From Pelagophyceae sp. CCMP2097 (lineage: Eukaryota; Sar; Pelagophyceae), in assembly GCA_026770575.1 (NCBI GenBank), contig MU657256.1, positions 156,034 through 166,693 of the forward strand: a stretch of 10,660 nucleotides of DNA, given 5' to 3'. Below are positions 1 through 5,717 of this stretch, one piece after another. The first letter of the stretch is position 1. Every line of letters starts with the position of its first letter. A program made the position numbers and the translations under genes. The notes under the pieces were generated by a model. That model saw only the letters and a list, made by a program, of their open reading frames with translations, ran no database searches and was not told the origin of the DNA.

Positions 1-249
1 TCCAGGGGAAAGGAGGCTCGCGGTTCCGGGGTATAGGCGTCGTGGCGCGTCCATCGCGACACTCCTGACCCCAGGGGGACGTCGGTGCGCGGCTGGGCGG
101 TGCCTCCTAGTTCGGAGTTTGAGAGGAAAAGCCAAGTTCGGTCCGGTAAACCAAGCTAAGTCCGGTAAGGCTTTTTACACGAGCGGCCTAGAATTTATTC
201 AGCGATTTCGGCTCGCTGCGCTCGAAAAGCGCGTCTACTAGGAATACTT
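1..249. other. Intergenic sequence, no gene recognised
   Basis: The first 140 bases are GC-rich with no frame that resembles a protein; they could be the tail of a gene lying to the left, which cannot be tested here. GTCCGGTAA occurs twice in about 30 bases (141-170). From about 180 the sequence turns AT-richer and runs into the mobile-element cluster. Confidence 0.4.
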
Positions 250-274
250 CTAGGAATCCTAGTAGGATTCCTAG
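250..274. repeat. Perfect 25-base palindrome of the CTAGGAAT family
   Basis: Two perfect 12-base arms of the form CTAGGAATCCTA surround a single central base at 262. Another CTAGGAAT copy lies immediately upstream (about 239-246). The right arm runs into the TA and the first base of the outer mobile element, so the element end abuts this palindrome. Related palindromes occur at 1728-1739, 3409-3426 and 4137-4160. Confidence 0.75.
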
Positions 275-328
275 ACAGGTTCACTTTATTAATTATTAGA
301 CAGGTTCACTTTTTTCAAGCTACAAAAA

Positions 329-366
329 TTGTACTTTCAAGCTGCTTTCAAGCTGCTTTCAAGACT
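329..366. repeat. Subterminal CTTTCAAGCTG repeats of element A
   Basis: Three consecutive copies of an 11-base unit resembling CTTTCAAGCTG lie just inside the left end of element A. Similar units recur at about 1175-1200 in the same orientation, and at 1521-1545 and 1692-1716 in the opposite orientation. This is consistent with subterminal repeats of one element family. Confidence 0.6.
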
Positions 367-411
367 GCATTTGCGTGTTAAGCTGCTTGAACGCAGCTTG
401 AAAGTTAGCTA

Positions 412-1172
412 GAGTAAAAGTCAATTTAAGAACTGGCTACTGGACGACCCGGCTAACTTCCCATAAGTCCATAAACCCCGGCCAAAAATCGAAGTACGAA
501 AACAAAAAGCGGGAAAATCAAAAAGTACGAAAATCCCACTCTTAACCCCTTCCAGTTTGTGCACACCAAAAGTTCCGACTTCCCGCCGAAAATCGTAGAT
601 TCTGGGCTCCATTTCAACTGAAATGGAGCCAATAACCTTGATTTTCACATGAAATAGAGTCAAATCTCTAGATTTTCACACGAAAGTGCTGGATTAAAAT
701 TATTGAGTGACGTTTTGGAAATATTGAAAAGTCCAAAATTTTTAAAATATTTCCCGCCCCACAGAAACGGAACAGCGAAACCGAAAGTGGGTTTTCCCGT
801 GGGGTGCAAACCGGGAAAGTGGCGGGTCGTCCAGTAAGCGGGAAAAAAATCAGCGGCCCGGCGACGCCGTTGTTTGCGGTTTTGACGCTGCCAGGGGACG
901 CGTCTGGGTCCCCTTCACCCACCCCCAAATCATGGCGTCCGCGGAGGACCTCTGTTGAGAAATTTAGCATAGGCAGAGTCCGGACCGACCATCGGTTCTA
1001 AAAAAACGCCGGTCAGATTAAGAACCGGGCCCTGGAGCCGGATAATATCCCAATAAGGGATTTAATGGATTTCAATTGGGTCTTATAAATGCCTTATTGA
1101 GATATTGAACGTCTTTTGTCGATTTTTTCGCCGGTTCTTAAATTGACCAGGTTCTTAAATTGACTTTTACTC
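412..1172. mobile_element. Third nested element (family B) with 22-base perfect terminal inverted repeats
   Basis: The left end (412-433, starting GAGTAAAAGTCAATTTAAGA) and the right end (1151-1172) are perfect reverse complements over 22 bases. TA flanks both ends (410-411 and 1173-1174). The inner edge of the right end is partly duplicated: GGTTCTTAAATTGAC occurs twice in tandem at about 1131-1164. Sequence between 837 and 1150 belongs to this element and has no recognisable coding content. The inner copy of element C sits at 440-834, close to the left end. The element lies wholly inside element A, so it inserted later than A. Confidence 0.7.
440..834 (-). mobile_element. Innermost MITE (family C), copy 1
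   Basis: A 395-base element flanked by TA (438-439 and 835-836). The ends are inverted repeats beginning CTGGACGACCCG, perfect over 12 bases and 14 with the TA. Copy 2 (2245-2640) is the same element in opposite orientation and is similar along its whole length. An internal near-palindrome (607-632, GGCTCCATTTCA and complement) lies near the middle. A frame of about 80 codons on the minus strand is not a gene: over 64 shared codons the two copies differ at 10 bases, eight codons change amino acid and only one change is silent. Confidence 0.75.
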
Positions 1173-1269
1173 TACTTTCAAGCAACTTTCAAGCTGCTTT
1201 TAAAGCGCGGAAATGCTTTTAAAGCGCGGGAAGAGTTCGTTGGATGAGCGTTGAGCGAACGTTAGATGA

Positions 1270-1440
1270 GCGTTAACCCGGCGCGGGCGCGCGGCGCGGG
1301 CGCGGCGCGGGCGCGCCGCGCGGGTGCGCCGCGCGGAGGGGGCGGGGCGCGGCCTCTGGCGGGCGGGGCGGCGCCGATTGTGCCCGCGCCTCCGTCGAGG
1401 CGCGGGCCGGTCGCGGGGCCGACGTGCCCCGTCCCGCGCG
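1270..1440. repeat. Extremely GC-rich low-complexity block inside element A
   Basis: A tract built of GCGCGGGCGCG-like words, almost purely G and C, sits between AT-rich arms of the surrounding element. It opens frames on both strands that translate to Arg/Ala/Pro-rich low-complexity sequence, which is an effect of composition. Just upstream are two tandem copies of CTTTTAAAGCGCGG (about 1197-1229) and two copies of GATGAGCGTT. The block may be a captured genomic fragment or a CpG-rich part of the element; the sequence does not decide. Confidence 0.5.
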
Positions 1441-1702
1441 CCATCTCACCTGGGTGGCCGAAGGAAGGCGCCCTTGACGCCGCTTCGCGCTCACGTTGAA
1501 GCGACAAAAGATATGTTGAAAAAGTAGCTTGAAAAGTAGCTTGAAAAAAGTGAACTTGTCTAATTCCATCATCGAGTCTGAAGGATCTGAGCGCGCTGGG
1601 CGCATCGGCGTCAGCAGGAGATGCGCATAGCACTGTCGGCTTGGTTCTTGCTCGTTAAAGCGCTTTAGGCGACGTTATGCAAAGTGCGAGGTCAGCTTGA
1701 AA

Positions 1703-1727
1703 GTAGCTTGAAAAAAGTGAAGCTGTC
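1703..1727. mobile_element. Solo right end of a family A element
   Basis: This stretch reads GTAGCTTGAAAAAAGTGAAG followed by CTGTC and a TA (1728-1729). It matches the right terminus of element A at 1536-1560 except for two bases next to the end. It pairs equally well with the left end at 299, so the true right boundary of A could be here, with 1560 an internal duplicate. Downstream it abuts the palindrome TAGGAATTCCTA (1728-1739), just as the left end of element D abuts a related palindrome at 250-274. Confidence 0.55.
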
Positions 1728-1863
1728 TAGGAATTCCTACATGTATTTAACCAGTTTAGAACTCGTACGCAAATGCGAGTTAAGGCGTTAGTTCAGAAGA
1801 GTTCATAAATCGTATTTGCACTTTGAGTTCAGCCCCGGAGGCGACGGCATTTTATCATCTTAT

Positions 1864-1931
1864 TTTGGCGATTGTAGACGCGTCCCATCTACAATTGTAG
1901 ATGGGCCGGTTCGAATCCCACCGGCGGCATT
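1864..1931 (+). other. tRNA-like fragment with Pol III B-box
   Basis: The stretch GGCCGGTTCGAATCCCACCG contains a near-consensus internal B-box (GGTTCGAATCC, 1908-1918). About 40 bases upstream, TTGGCGATTGTAGACGCG (from 1865) resembles a tRNA D-arm or A-box. Between them is a perfect 22-base palindrome (1884-1905) built of CCCATCTACAA and its complement. I could not form proper T-stem and acceptor stems, so this is not an intact tRNA gene. It may be a degenerate tRNA or the head of a SINE. Confidence 0.3.
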
Positions 1932-2101
1932 TCGAACCTGATCTGGATTTGAAAAAATCCTCACTAAATTTATTTTTAATGTTTTGAATAATTGAGACAG
2001 CCACAATTGCGGGTCGCTGCTTGACGGTGACGAGGATGGCAAACCCTTTGGCCCCCGCGCCGGCGCCGAGGGCGACGCGGGAGGAGGACGCGGGTTTTCT
2101 C

Positions 2102-2220
2102 AGTTCAGAACTAGTTCTGAACTTGTTAAACTGAACTCTGAGTTCATATTTCGGCCTTTTTAACCAGTTCAGAACTGTTCAGAACTGTGTATTTGTCATT
2201 TTCTGAACGAGTTCTGAACA
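2102..2220. repeat. Cluster of GTTCAGAAC/GTTCTGAAC repeats at the right end of element D
   Basis: A perfect 22-base palindrome occupies 2102-2123 (AGTTCAGAACT and complement). GTTCAGAAC recurs at 2167-2175 and 2177-2185, and TTCTGAAC at 2201-2208 and 2212-2219, ending just before the terminal repeat at 2226. Weaker relatives occur around 1755 and 1785. These look like subterminal repeats of the outer element. Confidence 0.65.
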
Positions 2221-2244
2221 AGTTAAATAAAGTGAACCTGTCTA

Positions 2245-2640
2245 TTGGGGGACCCAGCCAACTTCCCGGTTTGCACCTCGCGGGAAAACCCACTTTCGGT
2301 TTCGCTGTTCTGTTTCTGCGGGCGGGAAATATTTCAAAAATTATGGACTTTTTCAATATTTCCATCACGCCACTCAATAATTTAAATACAGCACTTTCGT
2401 GTGAAAATCAAGAGTTTTGGCTCTTTTTCATGTGAAAATCACGGTTATTGGCTCCATTTCAGCTGAAATGGATCCCAGAATCTACGATTTTCGGCGGGAA
2501 GTCGGAACTTTTGGTGTGCACAAACTGGGAGGGGTTAAGTGGGGGATTTTCGTACTTTTTGATTTTCTCGCTTTTTGTTTTAGTACTTCGATTTTTGGCC
2601 GGGGTTTATGAACTTTTGGGAAAGTGGCTGGGTCCCCCAG
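2245..2640 (+). mobile_element. MITE family C, copy 2
   Basis: A 396-base element flanked by TA (2243-2244 and 2641-2642). Its ends are inverted repeats sharing TGGGGGACCCAGCC. It is an inverted, full-length counterpart of copy 1 (440-834); the termini differ between copies (GGGGGACCC against GGACGACCC), so they are related but not identical subfamilies. The central palindrome (2451-2476, GGCTCCATTTCAGCTGAAAT and beyond) has one mismatched pair. Its left TA is also the right TA of element D, so the two elements touch end to end. The open frame at about 2417-2611 is a by-product of shared sequence. Confidence 0.75.
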
Positions 2641-2642
2641 TA

Positions 2643-2992
2643 CTGTGATTTTAAGAGCCTCCGAGGCTCGGAGCGTTTTTTTAAGAATGTTGGCTGCCCG
2701 GGCCGCGGTGTTGCGCTCCTTAATTCGTTGGGAGGTTAATGCGACTCTTGGGTAGTTTTAGGCGTAGAATCGCGTGGCGAGCTTAATTTTTTCATTCGGC
2801 CGCGTCTACATGTAGGCCATTTTGAGGTCGGCATCACTTCAGAGGTGGCGCCCACGAAGAAACTGACTAGCCAGGCGGATCCACAGTCGAAAACTGTGTC
2901 GATAATGCATAAAAATCCCCAGACGTTGCCCCCTCCCCGCCGCCTGCGGTGTCGTCGAAAGGTGTTATTATTGAAAACGACGTACATTTTAG
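2643..2992. other. Unassigned sequence without a recognisable gene
   Basis: Nothing here resembles a known protein. A 15-base palindrome (2659-2673, CTCCGAGGCTCGGAG) is followed closely by a run of seven T (2676-2682), which could form a stem-loop with a T-tail on the plus strand. A frame on the minus strand at about 2736-2987 has a run of Arg residues and no recognisable domain. Confidence 0.4.
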
Positions 2993-3101
2993 CTTTTGTT
3001 TTCCTCCTCTGAAAAGGGGCAAATCGGCGGATTCGGGGAGATCAGGTCCTGATCGCCTCGAATCCGCCGATTTGCCCCTTCTCCGACGTCAGGAAACAAA
3101 G
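2993..3101. repeat. Long fold-back hairpin with one-base loop
   Basis: The sequence is symmetric about position 3047. The core arms 3014-3046 and 3048-3080 pair over 33 bases with one mismatch (3039/3055) and one G-T pair (3036/3058). The left arm begins AAGGGGCAAATCGGCGGATT. Imperfect pairing continues outward through a TTTGTTTTCCTC stretch (about 2995-3006) and AGGAAACAAAG (3091-3101). No target duplication was found. It could be a fold-back MITE, a hairpin RNA source or a cruciform-forming palindrome. Confidence 0.8.
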
Positions 3102-3981
3102 TTTCAATATCACTCTAAGGATAAGATTTAATTAGTTCCCGTTTTAGCTTGTTTTCGCAAGCCTTTGAGATTCCGCGTCTTCTGCAGCCCAAAGTCGGGC
3201 GCCGGAGACGCAGCCGCTTTGGCAGGGCCCAGCCCTGCCCCAGACCCGCCCTATAAGCCCCCAAACACGCTCGGAGGGGGCCCCAGTGGTGCGCAATGGC
3301 GAAAGGCCCTGGATCGTTGCAACTGCCAACATTCTAAATAAAACGCTCTCTTAAAGCGACGTCAAGATCCGAAGATACCGAAAGTTTTCTTCTTCTATTA
3401 CTAGGAATTCCTAGTACGTGCAGCAGTTGCTTGCTTAAGATCCAACCTGGGTCGGGCTGACCCATGAGGGTATAACCGGCTACAGGGTGAATGTGAGAGT
3501 AAGATAATGGATTTTATCTAAAGGCAAAGGCGGTCTCTGCCGCCAGTCGCTTATTTTTTTAAGAAGGCAAAAGGCGCTGGCGGGCCGACGTTATCTTTAA
3601 AAGGCGTTTCGCCCGCCGCGCGCGTGGTTGAGTGGTGGAAAACCAAAAATTATAAATGTCCCATGTCATGAGGCGAATGGCAAAAAAAACATATTCGGGG
3701 ATTCGAACCGGAACCAAAATGCTGGACGCAGCAACCCTAAAGCGTTCACGGCCGTTTCGAGACCGGATTTCGTTTTTGGCGATTCCTCGAAAATCGGCCG
3801 AAAAGACCTTAACTTCCAGCCTGCTGCACGCGCCCCACCCATGGCACAGTGGCGGTGGTTCGGGCGTTCGATCGGGTCCACTGGGATCGCGTTGCGGTGG
3901 TAGTAAAGATTTTCAAGGGGCGCGTCTCCTTGGTGAGATACGCCTCAAAATGTGACCCTCAAGCACCGTAACTCATCAGGA
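3102..3981. other. Unassigned sequence; one palindrome and one B-box-like motif
   Basis: No frame resembles a known protein. Two short signals stand out: the palindrome at 3409-3426, and on the minus strand a GGTTCGAATCCCC motif (3697-3709) followed within about 10 bases by eight T in the same direction (plus-strand A run, 3682-3689). That pair of signals is what a Pol III transcript end would show, but I see no A-box or tRNA fold. Around 3525-3625 are several GGCAAAGGCG-like words and a T run, without clear order. Confidence 0.4.
3409..3426. repeat. Perfect 18-base palindrome, CTAGGAATTCCTAG family
   Basis: TACTAGGAATTCCTAGTA is its own reverse complement. The core AGGAATTCCT also forms the palindrome at 1728-1739 and, split by an 8-base spacer, the arms at 4137-4160; a variant is at 250-274. 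Confidence 0.75.
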
Positions 3982-4074
3982 CATGCCGAAAAAGGTGTAC
4001 GCGTCTAGGCCAGGATTGCAGCCCTGGCCGAGACGAGCATATCTGCCAATAACGCGTACACCTTTTTCGGCATG
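3982..4074. repeat. Fold-back hairpin with perfect 23-base arms and an inner stem
   Basis: The left arm 3982-4004 (starting CATGCCGAAAAAGGTGTACG) and the right arm 4052-4074 are perfect reverse complements. The 47-base loop contains a second stem: GGCCAGG (4008-4014) pairs with CCTGGCC (4023-4029). The hairpin therefore has a two-tier structure. It carries no coding frame of interest and no obvious target duplication. It may be a fold-back transposon or a structured RNA. Confidence 0.8.
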
Positions 4075-4136
4075 CCCCGGCGAGCTAGCGTGCTCTGAAG
4101 GTTCTATAGGAAGCATCCTACTTTTGAAAAAAAAGA

Positions 4137-4160
4137 TAGGAATTATTATCAAAATTCCTA
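4137..4160. repeat. Small inverted repeat, split AGGAATT/AATTCCT form
   Basis: TAGGAATT (4137-4144) and AATTCCTA (4153-4160) are perfect complements around an 8-base AT-rich spacer. This is the fourth member of the AGGAATTCCT palindrome group in the left half of the window. Confidence 0.6.
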
Positions 4161-4167
4161 GAAGGAA

Positions 4168-4680
4168 ATGCACCTTCTCCGAACAAATCGAGACGAAGCT
4201 GCGCCGCTGGACGACTATACGTCGATGTCCGCAGGGTCCGGCGAGCGCACGTCCGGCGGCGTCGCTGTGCGGTGGCTGGCGCCGGTCCTGCGAACCACCG
4301 TCGGGGACGACGTGGCCGGTGCAGGAGAAGCGCTGCCGCACGCCGGCACACCGCATGCCCGTCTCAGTGACGTAGATGCCTTCCGCGCCCAGCTGCCGGG
4401 GGTGGAGGCTCCCACCTGCCGCCTTAAACGCGTCGTCGCTCATCCCAAGGATCTCGGGCCAGGAACCCGCGAGTTCGAACTGGTGCGAGAGCGCGCGGTG
4501 GGCCAGGGGCCACCGCGTGAGACCCAGCGCCCTCGCCCGGACCTTCATCGCGGAGGCGAGGGCTGGCATCATCGACAGAGCGACGAGGCTCAAGCGCACG
4601 CCGCCAAGCGCGCGCCGCGCCGCTTCTCTAGCGCGGCCTTCCAAGGTTTGAAATTTAAAGGCACCACGGTCTTTTTCTGA
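4168..4680. other. GC-rich block, open on both strands; possible gene fragment
   Basis: The block is much richer in G and C than its flanks. On the plus strand an ATG at 4168 opens 170 codons. On the minus strand an overlapping frame includes VRLSLVALSMMPALASA, which looks like a secretory signal peptide, followed by a stretch containing SWPEILGMSDDAFKAAGG; no ATG sits directly before the hydrophobic segment. Neither translation matches a family I recognise, and long frames on both strands are expected at this composition. If real, the minus-strand signal-peptide frame is the more gene-like. It could be an exon of a spliced gene or a captured fragment. Confidence 0.25.
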
Positions 4681-4849
4681 ACATCTTTTGTGTTCAAACG
4701 AACTTGAATCTGGTTTCAAGAGTCAATAATTACAAGAGCGCGCCGGAGGCACACGGAGGACCCGAAGGATACAGCCAAATCCCATTGCAATGCCCACGTA
4801 AATAATTGAAATTATTTAACTAATCGCTGAACTTTCAAATCCTCCTTAT

Positions 4850-5024
4850 CTTTATTTTTATTATTTTATTTCTTATTGAGCTATTTATTTTTTCTTTTTT
4901 TGCGGCCGACCAGATTCGAACCTGTGACCAAAAACTTCTTCTATGATGATTCCAATGAGGCTCCTGCTCGACCTCAACTCCCAATTTTAGCGATCGCATC
5001 AACCACCAATCGCTAAATCGGCCG
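4850..5024 (-). mobile_element. Probable tRNA-derived SINE with A-rich tail
   Basis: Read on the minus strand, CGGCCGA (5018-5024) opens a tRNA-like module. An A-box-like D-arm follows (TTAGCGATTGGTGG, then TTGATGCG, resembling a tRNA-Ser type D-loop). Further on are a B-box-like T-arm, GGTTCGAATCTGG (4911-4923), and TCGGCCG (4903-4909), which pairs perfectly with the 5' heptamer as an acceptor stem. The module spans 122 bases, longer than a plain tRNA, and the T-stem contains a mismatch. Immediately after it comes an A-rich tail (plus-strand T/A-rich 4850-4901), not a T-run terminator. This order is that of a tRNA-derived SINE. No flanking target duplication was seen. An intron-containing or decayed tRNA gene is the alternative. 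Confidence 0.45.
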
Positions 5025-5080
5025 AGTTGCTGTTTTTTTCTTCCCAAGGTGGAACCTCGGATTTGCTGGGCGACGGACGG

Positions 5081-5119
5081 ACAAACAGACAGACAAACAG
5101 ACAGACAAACAGACAGACA
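5081..5119. repeat. 12-base tandem repeat ACAAACAGACAG
   Basis: Three perfect copies of ACAAACAGACAG plus three bases of a fourth, preceded by GACGGACGG, which looks like decayed units. Read on the other strand it is a CTGT/TTGT microsatellite. Confidence 0.9.
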
Positions 5120-5147
5120 TAATTGCCCCTGGTAATCCTTCAATCAA

Positions 5148-5210
5148 AGGACCCGAAGGGCCCTTGCCGTAAACTGACGTTGAATAAACGGCAAGGACCC
5201 TTCGGGTCCT
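5148..5210. repeat. Fold-back hairpin with 23-base arms
   Basis: The arms 5148-5170 (starting AGGACCCGAAGGGCCCTTGC) and 5188-5210 are reverse complements with one mismatch, around a 17-base loop. The arms contain a nested GGACCC/GGGTCC motif. No target duplication was found. It lies between the 12-base satellite and a small ORF. Confidence 0.8.
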
Positions 5211-5273
5211 GAATAATCTTTCATCTGACCAAGAGGCCTCGAAACGGCCGTGCGTTGGGGTGGAATCTCGCCC

Positions 5274-5555
5274 ATGGCGCGTCCGCGCGGGGTGCGGTCG
5301 TGCGGCGAGCCCGGCGGCGCGGCGGCCCTTGCGGCGCTGATCGTGGCCGTCGCGGAGCGGCACCACACCGCAGATTTGATCTCCGAGGCGCAGCGCGAGG
5401 CCCTCGCGCGCACGACCAAGGCCCTCGCGCGCACGACCGAAGCCACGACCGAGGCCCTCTCTCCAGAGATCCGGCTGCGCGTCCTCACGGACTCGGAGGA
5501 GACCAAGCAGCGCATACTCCCCACGGACTCGGAGGACGCCAAGTCTGAGCCGTAG
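5274..5555 (+). CDS. Small hypothetical protein (doubtful)
   Basis: An ATG at 5274 opens 93 codons. The product starts basic (MARPRG), has a hydrophobic stretch AAALAALIVAVAE at about residues 18-30, then an acidic, Thr-rich tail with two internal repeats: ALARTTKALARTTEATTEAL and a repeated TDSEE/TDSED. The repeats come from short DNA duplications (about 5398-5455 and 5486-5542). I do not recognise it. The residue mix looks more protein-like than the other frames here, but the frame is short, repeat-driven and unsupported by neighbours. It could be an exon or a decayed copy of a gene. Confidence 0.3.
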   Translation: MARPRGVRSCGEPGGAAALAALIVAVAERHHTADLISEAQREALARTTKALARTTEATTEALSPEIRLRVLTDSEETKQRILPTDSEDAKSEP

Positions 5556-5717
5556 GCCCCGCGTCGCGGCGCCGCCGCAAACTGATAACACTACCCTGAT
5601 AACAAAACCCGTGATTACTCACGCTCCGCGCTCTGCGTCCTGAGACGCCTCAGTGCTCCGTGTCGGCCTGAGCCGCCGTGAGCCGTTGCGTTGTCCCGCG
5701 CGGCTCGGAGAAGTGGC
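5556..5717. other. Spacer downstream of the light-harvesting gene
   Basis: This short interval separates the doubtful plus-strand ORF from the 3' end of the minus-strand light-harvesting gene. CTGATAACA occurs twice (about 5581-5604). No AATAAA-type signal for the minus-strand gene is obvious. Confidence 0.4.

Larger units (their letters stand above)
299..1560. mobile_element. Second nested element (family A) with 25-base terminal inverted repeats
   Basis: The left terminus (299-323) begins GACAGGTTCACTTTTTTCAA. The right terminus (1536-1560) is its reverse complement with 24 of 25 bases matching. TA flanks both ends (297-298, 1561-1562). Just inside the ends lie short repeats of CTTTCAAGCTG on the left (about 334-366) and their complement TAGCTTGAAAA on the right (about 1524-1545). 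Such subterminal repeats are common in non-autonomous DNA transposons as transposase-binding sites; that role is inferred. The terminal 11 bases are shared with family D, so A and D are probably relatives. No coding frame for a transposase is present. Confidence 0.65.
274..2242. mobile_element. Outer TA-flanked inverted-repeat element (family D), host of the nest
   Basis: The left end reads GACAGGTTCACTTTATT (274-290) and the right end is its exact reverse complement (2226-2242). TA flanks both ends (272-273 and 2243-2244). This is the layout of a non-autonomous element using a TA target, as in Tc1/mariner-type MITEs. Only about 23 bases of its own left end remain before the next element starts at 299. 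Its right part (from about 1563 or 1730) contains a cluster of GTTCTGAAC repeats, and no transposase frame is visible. The superfamily is inferred only from the TA flank. The left and right ends could also belong to different, overlapping copies, because the same end sequence occurs at 299, 1560 and 1727. Confidence 0.5.

Noticed and set aside
421..663. Conserved-looking 64-80 codon frame in both copies of MITE family C
   Set aside because: Eight of nine differing codons change the amino acid and only one is silent, so there is no protein-level constraint; the frame follows from sequence identity of the elements.
1262..1633. Long Ala/Arg/Pro-rich frames on both strands of the GC-rich block
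   Set aside because: Low-complexity translation of GC-rich repeats, open in several frames at once, with no recognisable domain.
2102..2220. Hormone-response-element-like AGAAC/GTTCT sites
   Set aside because: The resemblance is superficial; such receptors are not expected in algae, and the repeats fit subterminal repeats of the surrounding element.
3697..3709. tRNA gene on the minus strand ending in a T-run
   Set aside because: Only the B-box and T-run are present; no A-box, T-stem or acceptor stem could be formed.
3976..4719. Single 247-codon minus-strand gene
   Set aside because: It starts at a non-ATG codon and includes the fold-back hairpin and AT-rich flank; only its central GC-rich part could be coding.
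5081..5119. Possible CRISPR-like array
   Set aside because: Units of 12 bases are directly contiguous with no unique spacers; it is a simple satellite in a eukaryotic genome.
5013..5591. 192-codon minus-strand frame reading SVCLSVCLSV
   Set aside because: It runs through the microsatellite, the fold-back hairpin and the GC-rich ORF; the Cys/Leu/Ser repeats are translated satellite.
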